DNA of 64,000 bases, taken from Planctomycetota bacterium. Its GTDB lineage: Bacteria; Planctomycetota; Planctomycetia; Pirellulales; UBA1268. The stretch's first letter is position 1. Each line of letters opens with the position of its first letter. The notes beneath the pieces were generated by a model that saw only the letters and a program-made list of their open reading frames with translations, ran no database searches and had not been told where the DNA came from. Below are positions 55,556 to 64,000 of the stretch, piece by piece. The stretch is taken from the NCBI GenBank assembly GCA_003669605.1, contig QWOP01000053.1:1-64000 (forward strand), in the 5' to 3' direction. The position numbers were made by a program, and so were the translations under genes.

Positions 55556-56506
55556 ATGAAAATCGTGTTGGCCGGTCCCCGAGGTTTCTGCGCCGGAGTC
55601 AACATGGCGATCGAGACCCTCGAGACAGCCATCCGTCTCTACGGCACGCCGGTCTACGTGTTCCACGAAATCGTCCACAACAAGCATGTCGTCGACCGCT
55701 TCGTCCGCGAGGGGGCGGTGTTCGTCGATACTGTCGAGGAGGTGCCCACGGGAGCGGTGCTGCTGTTCTCCGCCCACGGCGTGGCTCCCGAGGTCCGCCG
55801 CGTGGCGGCCGAGCGAAACCTGGTGGCGATCGACGCTACCTGTCCGCTGGTCACGAAGGTCCACCTCGAGGCGATCAAGTACGCCAAGGGGGGCTACCGG
55901 ATCCTGCTCATCGGCCACGAGGGGCACGACGAAGTGATCGGCACGATGGGGCAGGCCCCGGCTGCGTTCACTCTGGTAGAGACTCCCGAAGACGTCGACG
56001 GTCTCCCATTCGGTCCCGACGACAAACTCGCCTACCTCACACAGACGACGCTCTCTGTCGACGATGCCTCGAGGATCATCAATCGGCTCAAGGCCCGCTT
56101 CCCGCAGATCATCGGTCCTCCCAAAGACGACATCTGCTACGCCACCCAGAATCGCCAAGAGGCAGTTCGTAAATTGTCTGACGGAGCCGATCTGGTGATC
56201 GTGCTGGGGAGCCAGAACAGTTCCAACAGTCAGCGGCTCGCCGAACTGGCCCGCGACAGTGGGATCCTTGCCCACCTCATCGATGGCGCCAACGAGATCG
56301 ACCCCGGCTGGTTCCGTGGAGACGAGACGGTGGTGATCACAGCTGGGGCGAGTGCCCCGGAGAGCGTGGTGCAAGACTGCGTCGGCTGGCTCCGTGACCG
56401 CTTTTCTGCCACCGTCGAGGAACGGTCGATCCGGGAAGAGGATGTCTATTTTCCGCTCCCCAAGGAACTGCGGGCGGTATCGGCCTCCCGCCAGACCGGA
56501 GGCTGA
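55556..56506 (+). CDS. ispH: 4-hydroxy-3-methylbut-2-enyl diphosphate reductase
   Basis: Last enzyme of the MEP pathway, making IPP and DMAPP, the isoprenoid units needed for squalene. The 316-aa protein starts MKIVLAGPRGFCAGVNMAI, with the first [4Fe-4S] Cys at residue 12; the other two ligands are in IDATCPLVTKVH and DICYATQNRQ. FHEIVHNKHVV, LFSAHGVAPEV and AGASAPESVVQDC complete the family pattern. It lies inside the hopanoid island and is divergent from hpnC. A GC-rich 17-bp minisatellite follows its stop. Confidence 0.97.
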   Translation: MKIVLAGPRGFCAGVNMAIETLETAIRLYGTPVYVFHEIVHNKHVVDRFVREGAVFVDTVEEVPTGAVLLFSAHGVAPEVRRVAAERNLVAIDATCPLVTKVHLEAIKYAKGGYRILLIGHEGHDEVIGTMGQAPAAFTLVETPEDVDGLPFGPDDKLAYLTQTTLSVDDASRIINRLKARFPQIIGPPKDDICYATQNRQEAVRKLSDGADLVIVLGSQNSSNSQRLAELARDSGILAHLIDGANEIDPGWFRGDETVVITAGASAPESVVQDCVGWLRDRFSATVEERSIREEDVYFPLPKELRAVSASRQTGG

Positions 56507-56510
56507 CCCC

Positions 56511-56596
56511 CGGGGCTCCGGCGGACACCGGGGCTCCGGCGGACTCGGGGCTCCGGCGGACTCGGGGCTCCGGCGGACTCGGGGCTCCGGCGGACT
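56511..56596. repeat. 17-bp GC-rich minisatellite
   Basis: Five adjacent units of CGGGGCTCCGGCGGACT: four exact ones from 56529 to 56596, preceded by an 18-base variant at 56511. A partial unit follows. It lies between the convergent ispH and ettA genes. The unit is not a multiple of three, so it is not a protein repeat. Confidence 0.93.
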
Positions 56597-56659
56597 CGGG
56601 CCCCCCCGGATGGCCCAGGCCCAGGCTGACACAAGCGTCACCGAGGCCAGGCAACAGAG

Positions 56660-58333
56660 TCAGTGCTGCAGTTTTTTGTAGCGGAAGCGGTGTGGTTCGT
56701 CGGCACCGATGCCCTGCCGCTCACGACGATTGGTTTCGTAGGCCTCGAAATTCCCCTCGCAGACATGGACGTAGCCATCCCCTTCGAAGGCGATGATGTG
56801 CGTTGCCAGCCTGTCGAGAAACCAGCGGTCGTGGGTGATGACCACCACCGATCCGGCGAAGCTCGTGATTCCCTCCTCGAGCGAACGCAGCGTGTCGACA
56901 TCGAGGTCGTTGGTCGGTTCGTCGAGGAGGAGGAGGTTTGATCCGCTCCGCAGTAACTTCGCCAGATGCACCCGGTTGCGTTCGCCACCGGAGAGCCGGC
57001 CCACCTTCTTCTGCTGGTCAGGTCCGATAAAATTGAAGCGGGCCACATAACTGCGGGCATTGATGGTCCGCTTGCCGAGTTCGATCGTGTCGTGGCCCCC
57101 GGAGATCTCCTCGAAGACGGTCTTCTCGGGGTCGAGCGCGTCGCGGTTTTGATCGACGTACCCGATGTCGACCGTCGGACCGATGCGGAGGGTGCCCGAA
57201 TCGGGCTTCTCTTGCCCGACAAGCATGCGGAAGAGCGTGGTCTTCCCGGCGCCGTTGGGCCCGATGATCCCCACGATGCCCCCCGGCGGAAGACGGAAGG
57301 AGAGGTTCTCGAAGAGGAGTTTGTCTCCGAAACCCTTGGAGAGCCCCTCCCCCTCAATCACCAGATCCCCCAGGGGCCGGCTGGCGGGGATGGTGATGTC
57401 GATATCCTGATCGCGGATCGCAGCCTGCTCAGCCGCCAGTTTCTCGTAGGAGGAAACGCGGGCCTTGCTCTTTGCCTGGCGTGCTTTCGGCGACATGCTG
57501 ATCCACTCGAGTTCGCGGTCGAGCGTCTTCTGACGGGCACTGGCCTGCTTCTCCTCCAGTTCCATTCGCGCCTTCTTTTGCCGCAGCCAAGAGGTGTAAT
57601 TGCCTTCGAAGGGGATGCCCCGGCCGTGGTCGACCTCAAGGATCCACTTCGCCACGTTGTCCAGAAAGTAGCGATCGTGCGTCACGGCCACCACCGTGCC
57701 GGGATACTCGGCAAGGTGCTTCTCCAGCCAGTTGACGCTCTCGGCATCAAGGTGATTCGTGGGCTCGTCGAGGAGGAGCATGTCGGGGCGTTCGAGGAGC
57801 AGTTTGCAAAGCGCCACGCGCCGCCGCTCGCCGCCGGAGAGGTTCGTCACCTGCCAGTCGCCGGGGGGGAGGTTCATGGCGTCCATCGCAATCTCCACCT
57901 GCCGGTCGAGATCCCAGGCGCCACGGGCCTCAATCTGGTCTTGGACGGCCGCCTGTTCGGAGAGGAGTTTGTCCATCTCCGCTGGCTCCATCGGCTCACC
58001 GAGCCGGGCATTAATCGCCTCAAACCGAGTGAGGATCGAGCGGGTGGGGGCGACCGCCTCCATGACGTTCTCGAAGACCGTCTTCGTGGGATCGAGGAGC
58101 GGCTCCTGCTCGAGGTATCCAACGGTGTAGCCGTCGGCGAGCCGCGATTCCCCCTCATATTCGTGATCAATCCCAGCCATGATCTTTAGCAGCGTGCTCT
58201 TGCCGGCGCCGTTGCGGCCGAGCAATCCGATCTTCGCGCCGGGATAGAAGGCGAGGTTGACGTTCTTGAGCAGCTCCCGCTGCCCGAACTTCTTATTCAG
58301 GTCACTGATCTGGTAGATGAAGGCCGCGCCCAT
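56660..58333 (-). CDS. ettA: ABC-F ATPase, EttA type
   Basis: A 557-aa soluble ABC-F protein, the length typical of EttA, which gates the ribosome's first elongation steps by energy charge. Two ATPase domains are present: Walker [10 protein letters not shown] and GPNGAGKTT, signature [15 protein letters not shown] and [15 protein letters not shown], Walker [13 protein letters not shown] and [12 protein letters not shown]. The interdomain linker is charged ([19 protein letters not shown]). Start ATG 58333 ([17 protein letters not shown]) matches the family opening. Neighbours give no specific context. Confidence 0.95.
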   Translation of the reverse strand: MGAAFIYQISDLNKKFGQRELLKNVNLAFYPGAKIGLLGRNGAGKSTLLKIMAGIDHEYEGESRLADGYTVGYLEQEPLLDPTKTVFENVMEAVAPTRSILTRFEAINARLGEPMEPAEMDKLLSEQAAVQDQIEARGAWDLDRQVEIAMDAMNLPPGDWQVTNLSGGERRRVALCKLLLERPDMLLLDEPTNHLDAESVNWLEKHLAEYPGTVVAVTHDRYFLDNVAKWILEVDHGRGIPFEGNYTSWLRQKKARMELEEKQASARQKTLDRELEWISMSPKARQAKSKARVSSYEKLAAEQAAIRDQDIDITIPASRPLGDLVIEGEGLSKGFGDKLLFENLSFRLPPGGIVGIIGPNGAGKTTLFRMLVGQEKPDSGTLRIGPTVDIGYVDQNRDALDPEKTVFEEISGGHDTIELGKRTINARSYVARFNFIGPDQQKKVGRLSGGERNRVHLAKLLRSGSNLLLLDEPTNDLDVDTLRSLEEGITSFAGSVVVITHDRWFLDRLATHIIAFEGDGYVHVCEGNFEAYETNRRERQGIGADEPHRFRYKKLQH

Positions 58334-58583
58334 CGGGAAATCCTGCGTGCTCTTGATGGTGTATTCGATCGCTCGAAACACCGAGTGTAGCAATCTGGCC
58401 GCCGTCCGTGGGCCGGCGATTGCTCCCCGCCCGATGCCGGGGAGATGGACTGGCGGGGGGCGATCCACTACGATCCCCCCAACGGCGGCTCACCACCGGG
58501 AGCCCCGTCCGCGACTGGGTTTTGCCGGGCGGCCATATTTCCGTCGGCAGCGCGTTTTTGTCGGTCCAGGAGTCATTCCCAAT

Positions 58584-59462
58584 ATGGCTGAATACACGAA
58601 TCCCGACGTGTTGGTGTCCACCGACTGGGTGACCGAGCACCTCCACGACTCCCATGTCCGGATCGTCGAGTCGAACGAAGACCGGGCGCTCTACACCCAG
58701 GGACACGTGCCGGGGGCGGTCGAGATCGACTGGCAGGTCGATCTCCAAGACCAAGTCCGCCGCGACTACGTCGACCGGGCCAGCTTCGAGAAGCTCTGTC
58801 TGGCCAACGGCATCTCCAACGACACGACCGTCGTGTTTTATGGCGACAGGAACAACTGGTGGGCCTGCTACGCGTTGTGGGTTTTCAAACTCTACGGCCA
58901 CAAGGACTGCCGGATCATGAACGGCGGCCGGAAGAAGTGGCAATTGGAGGGACGGGCGTGGTCCAACGAGAGGGTCCACGTCCAGCCGGGCCACTACACT
59001 GCTCCTGAGCAGGACGGTTCCATCCGGGCCTTCCGAGACGAGGTCCTCAAGCACCAACGGGCCGGTCGGCCGCTGGTCGATGTCCGATCGCCGGAGGAGT
59101 ACTGCGGCGATCGCCTCCATATGCCCGACTACCCCAACGAGGGCGCCCTGCGTGGCGGCCATATCCCCGGCGCCGTGAACATCCCTTGGCCGCTGTCGGT
59201 CAACGAGGACGGCACCTTCAAGCCAGCGAAGGAATTGGAAAAACTGTACGTCAACTCGGCGAAGCTCAAGCGCCGTTCGCCGACGATCGCCTATTGCCGG
59301 ATTGGGGAACGCTCAAGCCTGACTTGGTTCGTCCTCACCTACCTGCTGGGCTTCGCCAAGGTGAAGAATTACGACGGATCCTGGATGGAATGGGGGAACT
59401 GTGTCGGTGTGCCGGTGGTGAAGGGCACAACCCCTGACGGCGCGCCCGCCGCCCACTCCTGA
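58584..59462 (+). CDS. Thiosulfate/mercaptopyruvate sulfurtransferase
   Basis: A 292-aa two-domain rhodanese. The N-terminal inactive domain has [24 protein letters not shown]; the C-terminal domain has [26 protein letters not shown] and the active-site Cys in [12 protein letters not shown] (about residue 237). Substrate (thiosulfate or mercaptopyruvate) is not certain; the CRIGER loop is the thiosulfate-type arrangement. ATG 58584 follows AGGAG by 11 bases. sufE is 59 bases downstream, so both may serve sulfur transfer. Confidence 0.92.
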   Translation: MAEYTNPDVLVSTDWVTEHLHDSHVRIVESNEDRALYTQGHVPGAVEIDWQVDLQDQVRRDYVDRASFEKLCLANGISNDTTVVFYGDRNNWWACYALWVFKLYGHKDCRIMNGGRKKWQLEGRAWSNERVHVQPGHYTAPEQDGSIRAFRDEVLKHQRAGRPLVDVRSPEEYCGDRLHMPDYPNEGALRGGHIPGAVNIPWPLSVNEDGTFKPAKELEKLYVNSAKLKRRSPTIAYCRIGERSSLTWFVLTYLLGFAKVKNYDGSWMEWGNCVGVPVVKGTTPDGAPAAHS

Positions 59463-59521
59463 CAGCGCATTGCAATCTCATCCTGTTGGCCCTTCAAATC
59501 CCACGTCCGGACAGTTGCCGT

Positions 59522-59977
59522 ATGAACACCGTCTCCGGAAGGATCGATGGGGTCGTCGGTGAATTTGCCGATCTCGACGGCCGCGAGAAGTTGGAGCTTC
59601 TCCTCGATTTCGCGGCGCGGCTGCCGGCACTCCCTCCTGAATACGCGGCCCGAAAAGGCTCCGAAGACCGGCGTGTGCATGAGTGCCAGACGCCGGTGTT
59701 TCTCTGGCCCGATGTGCAAGGGGGAGTGACGCGGCTCTACGCCGAGGTGGCCCCGGAAGCCCCAACCGTGAAGGGTTTCGTGGCAATTCTCGCCGATGTC
59801 GTCGAAGGCCGTCCGGTCGACGAAGTCCTCTCCATCGGTGACGATCTCTTGGAGCGGATGGGACTGGCGCACGTGCTGGGGATCCTCCGCACGCGGGGCC
59901 TGCGGGCCATCGTGGGCCACATCAAACGCGGCGTGCTCGCTGCATCAACCACTCCCCACGGAACCCCGCCTCCATGA
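59522..59977 (+). CDS. sufE: SufE-like sulfur acceptor
   Basis: A 151-aa protein of the SufE/CsdE family that accepts sulfane sulfur from a cysteine desulfurase during Fe-S assembly. The receiving Cys is Cys55 in RVHECQTPVFLW. The family's DGREKLELLLDFAARLPALP opening and IGDDLLERMGL are present. It lies between a sulfurtransferase and a ROK kinase, which it overlaps by four bases (ATGA). No SufS or SufBCD genes are in the window. Its product would serve Fe-S enzymes such as IspH, IlvD and HpnH. Confidence 0.9.
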   Translation: MNTVSGRIDGVVGEFADLDGREKLELLLDFAARLPALPPEYAARKGSEDRRVHECQTPVFLWPDVQGGVTRLYAEVAPEAPTVKGFVAILADVVEGRPVDEVLSIGDDLLERMGLAHVLGILRTRGLRAIVGHIKRGVLAASTTPHGTPPP

Positions 59978-60996
59978 CCCCCCGTGTCGTTGCCGGCATC
60001 GATCTGGGCGGCACCGCCGTCAACTACACGTTCCTTGACGAGCGCGGTCAGTTTCTCATCGACGGTCTGTGTGAGCACCCTGCGCGGAGTGTCGAGGGCC
60101 CCGCAGTCTGCCTGGGGCAGATCGCCGACGGCCTGGAGATCGCTGCCAACAAGGCGGGGATCACCCCCTCGTCGATCGTCGCAGTGGGGCTCGACACTCC
60201 AGGCCCAGCCAGTAGTTCCGGCGTACTCAGCCAACGGGGTTCGACCAATTTCGTCCATGCCGACTGGGCCGGCTACGACATCCGCGGCGGACTGGCGGCC
60301 CGACTCGGAGTGCCGGTCACCTACCTCAATGACGGCAACGCCGCAGCCCTCTGGGGCCATGTGGCGATTTTTGGCTCTGAAAACACTTCCACGAGCCTGT
60401 CGGCCATCATCGGCACCGGTCTGGGGGGCGGGGTGATCAGCAGTGGACGGGTGATTACCGGCCGGCACGGGTTCGGCGGGGAGTTGGGGCATGTGCTCAT
60501 CCCCCACCAACAGATCCGCGGTATCGAGGGGATCGACCCGCGGTGCAATTGCGGCCGCACCGGCGATCTGGAATCGCTCTGCTCGCTAACGGCCATCCGC
60601 CGCACGCTCCTGCCCCACTTTCTCGCCAGCCACCCCGATCACCCTCTCGCCGCCGTGGTCGATCCCGGCGAGGCAGCCAAGCGCGTCCGCGGTATGGCTG
60701 AACGGGGCGACGAACTGTGCCGGAAGATTTTCCGCGTGCAGGCCCATGCCCTCGGCCTGTTCTTCGACGAGATGATCAACGTCTTTGATCCCGACGCCCT
60801 GATTGTCGGTGGCGGTGCTGTGGAAACCTCGGCAGAATTCCAGCAATGGTTCGTGGCGGAGATCCGCCTGGGCATGCCGGGACAGCGTGAGGAGCAAGCC
60901 GCGATTCCGATCCACGTCATCCCCAACGGCGACACCGCCGGCTCCCGGGGAGCGGCGATCGACGCCGCCCGACTGGTCCGGGACGGCCACGCCTGA
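59974..60996 (+). CDS. ROK-family sugar kinase
   Basis: A 340-aa ROK protein, probably a glucokinase-type enzyme (no DNA-binding domain). It has the phosphate loop GIDLGGTAVNYTFLD, the catalytic YLNDGNAAALWGH, IIGTGLGGGVISSG, and GGELGHVLIPH. The zinc motif is altered: CNCGRTGDLES keeps only the first two Cys of the usual CxCGxxGC pattern, with Asp at the third. It overlaps sufE by four bases and converges on hpnH, with a short GC stem in the 47-base gap. The sugar cannot be told. Confidence 0.88.
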   Translation: MTPRVVAGIDLGGTAVNYTFLDERGQFLIDGLCEHPARSVEGPAVCLGQIADGLEIAANKAGITPSSIVAVGLDTPGPASSSGVLSQRGSTNFVHADWAGYDIRGGLAARLGVPVTYLNDGNAAALWGHVAIFGSENTSTSLSAIIGTGLGGGVISSGRVITGRHGFGGELGHVLIPHQQIRGIEGIDPRCNCGRTGDLESLCSLTAIRRTLLPHFLASHPDHPLAAVVDPGEAAKRVRGMAERGDELCRKIFRVQAHALGLFFDEMINVFDPDALIVGGGAVETSAEFQQWFVAEIRLGMPGQREEQAAIPIHVIPNGDTAGSRGAAIDAARLVRDGHA

Positions 60997-61043
60997 TTCC
61001 GAGCGGATGATTCCGCTGTCGAAGCCGGGCAGCCCCCGACGCC

Positions 61044-62267
61044 TCAGCCGACGCGACCGCAGGCCGGTTCGACGGCATCGGCCAGCCCAGTCGCCATCGC
61101 CCCGCAGTCGGGGACAACCTCCAGAACAGGCAGCCTGCTGGGAGGTGTCCCAGGCGGCCCGTTTTGAATCACCGGAAGTGCGTGAAGGCCATTGGGTTGG
61201 ACGCGAAGGACTGTGGCTCGAGCAGGGGTTGGGAGCGGGGGGAGGGGCCTCTTTGGGGCGCCGAAAAACATCAATCGGGCAGTTGCCAACAGGCCGGTAA
61301 GAGATCCAAACGTCGCCTCAACAGCGGCCGGTTCATACCCGCAGTGCACCATGCAGTCGCTGCACTTGGGATTCCCACTGGCACGTCCATACCCCGGCCA
61401 GTCGGTGCCGTCGATCAGTTCCCGAAAACTTCCCACGTATCCTTCGTCGAGGAGGTAGCAGGGGCGCTGCCAACCGAAGAGGTTATAGGTCGGTGTCCCC
61501 CAGGGGCGGCACTCCAGATCCCAGGCTCCTTTGAGGAATTCAAGGAACACCGGCGACTGGTTGAACTTCCAGCGTCTTGGTGCGCCATCGAGGATCCGTG
61601 CAAACAGCGACTGGCTCCGCTGCCGGGCGAGGAAGTGATCCTGATCGGGGGCCTTCGAATAGGAGTAGCCGGGGGAGATCATCATCCCCTCCACTCCCAG
61701 CGTCATCACCTCGTCAAAAAACTTTCGATAGCGCTCCGGGTCGGCGTCGGTGAACAGCGTTGAATTGGTCGTCACGCGGAAGCCGGCCCGGCGGGCGGCA
61801 CGGATTGCCGAGACGGCGATGTCGTACACCCCATCGCGGCAGACGGCGTGGTCGTGCTCCTCGCGGGGGCCATCGAGGTGCACCGAAAACGCCAGGTATG
61901 GCGAAGGGGTGAAGTGCGGGAGCATCTCCTCGAGCTTCAGGGCGTTGGTGCACAGATAGAGATACTTCTTGCGGGCCACGATTCCAGCCACGATCTGTTC
62001 AATCTGAGGGTGGAGGAGGGGCTCGCCGCCAGGGATCGACACCATCGGAGCCCCACACTCATCGACCGCGTGGAAGCATTGCTCAGGCGTGAGATGGGAA
62101 CGGAGGATCTCCGTCGGTTGCTGGATCTTGCCACACCCGCCACATGCCAGGTTGCAGCGAAAGAGCGGCTCCAGCATGAGTACCAGCGGATAGCGCTGAT
62201 TGCCGCGGAGCCGCTCCCGGAGGACGTGCCGCACCACCGCGATCATCTGTCCGACTGGAACACTCAT
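61044..62267 (-). CDS. hpnH: Hopanoid radical SAM protein HpnH
   Basis: Joins the 5'-deoxyadenosyl radical to a hopane (diploptene) to give adenosylhopane, the first step to extended hopanoids. The 407-aa protein has the cluster-binding CxxxCxxC as CNLACGGC (Cys38, 42, 45), SIPGGEPLLHPQIEQIV, and a second Cys set near the C-terminus (PKCSDCMVHCGYEP). ATG 62267 shares ATGA with the shc stop, so the two are translationally coupled. The ~60 residues after the conserved core are Pro-rich and unconserved. With the hpnG-like gene it implies ribosylhopane production. Confidence 0.94.
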   Translation of the reverse strand: MSVPVGQMIAVVRHVLRERLRGNQRYPLVLMLEPLFRCNLACGGCGKIQQPTEILRSHLTPEQCFHAVDECGAPMVSIPGGEPLLHPQIEQIVAGIVARKKYLYLCTNALKLEEMLPHFTPSPYLAFSVHLDGPREEHDHAVCRDGVYDIAVSAIRAARRAGFRVTTNSTLFTDADPERYRKFFDEVMTLGVEGMMISPGYSYSKAPDQDHFLARQRSQSLFARILDGAPRRWKFNQSPVFLEFLKGAWDLECRPWGTPTYNLFGWQRPCYLLDEGYVGSFRELIDGTDWPGYGRASGNPKCSDCMVHCGYEPAAVEATFGSLTGLLATARLMFFGAPKRPLPPLPTPARATVLRVQPNGLHALPVIQNGPPGTPPSRLPVLEVVPDCGAMATGLADAVEPACGRVG

Positions 62268-64000
62268 GCGACTTTCTCCCGTTCCCTGGCCGCACCGTTG
62301 TCGGCGCAAACCCGATTGGCATTCGCTGCAGCCACCTCAACACATTCTGACTGTTTGGCGGACGAGACCTCCACACGGTCCTGTCCCAAGGCCTGATTCC
62401 CCGCCGCCGCGATCGACCAGCGGCCGAGCGCCATCAAGGGGAAGTAGAGCCGGTACCAGTGGTAGCGAAGGTAGAACACTTTCGGGAAACCGGTCCCGGT
62501 GAATGCCTCCTCTTCCCAATCGCCACAGGCGGTCTGCCGGCCCACCAGCCACTGCACTCCGCGGCGGGCGTGTGGCGAGTCGTGCCGGCCGGCGGCGAGC
62601 AGTCCGGCCAGAGCCCAAGCGGTCTGCGACGGCGTGGGCTCCCCCTGCCCGGCGCAGGCGGGATTGGCGTAACTGTCAGGCGACTCGCCCCAGCCCCCGC
62701 AGGGACTCTGGTGCGCTGCCAGCCAGTCGGCGGCAGCCACCACGGCATGATCGGTTTTCGGAACACCCACCGCCAGCAACCCCTCGATCGCCTGCCACGC
62801 CCCGTAGACGTAGTTCACGCCCCAGCGCCCATACCAGGCGCCGCTGGCTTCCTGGGAACGGCGAAGATAGGCCACGGCCCGGTCGACCGCAGGGTGCCCC
62901 TGACGGAGCCCAATCCTCCCCAACGCCTCCAGCACACGGCCGGCGAGATCGGGCGAACTGGGATCGATCATGGCGTTGTGGTCGGCGAACGGCACCTTGC
63001 AGAGCAACTCGCAATTATTGTCGCGGTCGAACGCCCCCCAACCGCCATCCGAATTCTGCAGGGCTTCGAGCCACAGGCGCGCCCGGTCGATGGCGGCGTT
63101 TGCCCGCGTCAGCCGGCGGGAGCAGAAGGTCTCTTCGCCGGCGAGTGTCTGCCGCCAAGTGGCCATTGCGATGACAACCATCGCCGTGTCATCAACATCG
63201 GGATAGAAGCGGTTGCTGTACTCGAAGCACCACCCCGACGGTGCCACTGGTGCGGTCCGCCGCGACCAGTCCCCGTCGGTCCGCACCTCCCTGTCGAGCA
63301 ACCAATCAACCGCTGCCTCCAGCGCCCGGGCATCGGCAGGAGAGTCGGCGTCACACTGACCGCGACGCGCCAACCTGTCGACCGCCAGCCCCCTCAGGGT
63401 CAGCGCGGTGTCCCAGACGGGGGAGCGACACGGTTCGATCCGCGTGGAGCCATCCTCCTCGTGTTCGATGAGCCCTTCGAGCTGCCTCCAGCACTCCTGG
63501 ACCTCGGGCGATTCTTCGGAACACCCCATCGCCCGGAGGGCGACAATGCTCCACACAATGGGGGGGAAAATTGCCCCCAGTCCATCACTGCCGTCGAAGC
63601 GCTCGAGCATCCAGCGGCGGCATTCGGCCACCGCCCGGCTCCGCAACGGCCTGATGCCGAAGGCATCGAGCGTCTTGAACACCCGGTCGACACCGCGAAA
63701 AAACTTGGCCCAGAGATCATCCCCGCCGAGTCGGCCCACCACTCGTTCGGCGTGGACCCCGGAGGCGTCGGCGAACAATTCGGCAATCCCCTGTTCCCGG
63801 GGAAGGACCCGCAACGGCTTGAATGCCCAGATCAGCGACAGCGGCACGATCATCGTCCGCGACCATGCCGACACGCGACGGAGGTTGACTGGAAACCAAT
63901 CCGGAAGCAGCACTATTTCTGGTGGCACTGCGGGGCAAGCGGCATACGACATCTGTCCGAGGAGAGCCAGATAGAAGCGGGTGAAACTGTTCACCGCCCA
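62264..64000 (-). CDS. shc: Squalene-hopene cyclase, 5' end outside window
   Basis: Cyclises squalene to hopene. The visible 578 residues are the C-terminal bulk; the frame is open at the right edge, so roughly 100 N-terminal residues are missing. Seen: VNSFTRFYLALLGQ, the catalytic aspartate motif DVDDTA (about 268 residues into the visible part), and several QW repeats, e.g. QNSDGGWGAFDRDNN, SQEASGAWYGRWGVNYVYGAW and HQSPCGGWGESPDSYANP. The stop overlaps the hpnH start. The ~40 residues after the last QW repeat form a loose tail. Confidence 0.95.
   Translation of the reverse strand, partial: WAVNSFTRFYLALLGQMSYAACPAVPPEIVLLPDWFPVNLRRVSAWSRTMIVPLSLIWAFKPLRVLPREQGIAELFADASGVHAERVVGRLGGDDLWAKFFRGVDRVFKTLDAFGIRPLRSRAVAECRRWMLERFDGSDGLGAIFPPIVWSIVALRAMGCSEESPEVQECWRQLEGLIEHEEDGSTRIEPCRSPVWDTALTLRGLAVDRLARRGQCDADSPADARALEAAVDWLLDREVRTDGDWSRRTAPVAPSGWCFEYSNRFYPDVDDTAMVVIAMATWRQTLAGEETFCSRRLTRANAAIDRARLWLEALQNSDGGWGAFDRDNNCELLCKVPFADHNAMIDPSSPDLAGRVLEALGRIGLRQGHPAVDRAVAYLRRSQEASGAWYGRWGVNYVYGAWQAIEGLLAVGVPKTDHAVVAAADWLAAHQSPCGGWGESPDSYANPACAGQGEPTPSQTAWALAGLLAAGRHDSPHARRGVQWLVGRQTACGDWEEEAFTGTGFPKVFYLRYHWYRLYFPLMALGRWSIAAAGNQALGQDRVEVSSAKQSECVEVAAANANRVCADNGAAREREKVA

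Noticed and set aside
56511-56596. Possible CRISPR array
   Set aside because: The 17-bp units are directly adjacent without spacers, and there are no cas genes in the window.

Overview
The window is high-GC DNA from a planctomycete, most likely of the Pirellulales type. The evidence is family-level and comes from the genes themselves: several secreted or membrane proteins of kinds I know only from Planctomycetota, two 'planctomycete-style' Ser/Thr kinases, a hopanoid pathway, weak use of Shine-Dalgarno sites, and a recurring hairpin repeat. No rRNA, tRNA, phage, IS element or CRISPR array was seen. Genes are densely packed on both strands in short operons, with several 4-base stop/start overlaps.

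Layout. 0-6 kb: the 5' part of a non-ribosomal peptide synthetase (minus, runs off the left edge), a divergent Sfp-type phosphopantetheinyl transferase, then pyk-argG. 7.8-16 kb: SDR, FkbM methyltransferase, xylA, YggU, a lipoprotein, a secreted hydrolase, and the coupled cobalamin adenosyltransferase-glnD pair. 16.8-22 kb: TolB-like lipoprotein-proC, a 52-aa basic protein, a 153-aa protein, thioredoxin and the housekeeping-type sigma factor. 22.5-29 kb: a planctomycete membrane protein, a hairpin-repeat cluster, the betaine-lipid pair btaA-btaB, a secreted protein and guaB.

30-34 kb holds the most unusual locus: a PspF-type sigma-54 activator facing away from pspA, two GG-N10-GC (sigma-54) promoter matches in front of pspA, and directly after pspA a 717-aa protein that fuses two PspC domains to a complete Ser/Thr protein kinase. 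This looks like a phage-shock (membrane-stress) system wired to protein phosphorylation.

34-46 kb: a secreted Pro-rich protein, ilvD, a HAD hydrolase, a glutaredoxin-like protein, a second membrane-anchored kinase, surE, guaA (with a 24-bp triplication across its stop codon), an SbtA bicarbonate transporter with its PII-like SbtB, and an OmpR-type two-component system. 46.7-51 kb: two paralogous OprP-like porins flanking a Cys-rich secreted protein.

51-64 kb is largely a hopanoid island: hpnG-like, hpnE-hpnD-hpnC, ispH (isoprenoid precursor supply), then ettA, a sulfurtransferase, sufE, a ROK kinase, and finally hpnH and shc. The last gene runs off the right edge. Together with btaA-btaB this makes the window rich in membrane-lipid functions (hopanoids, betaine lipid, envelope stress).
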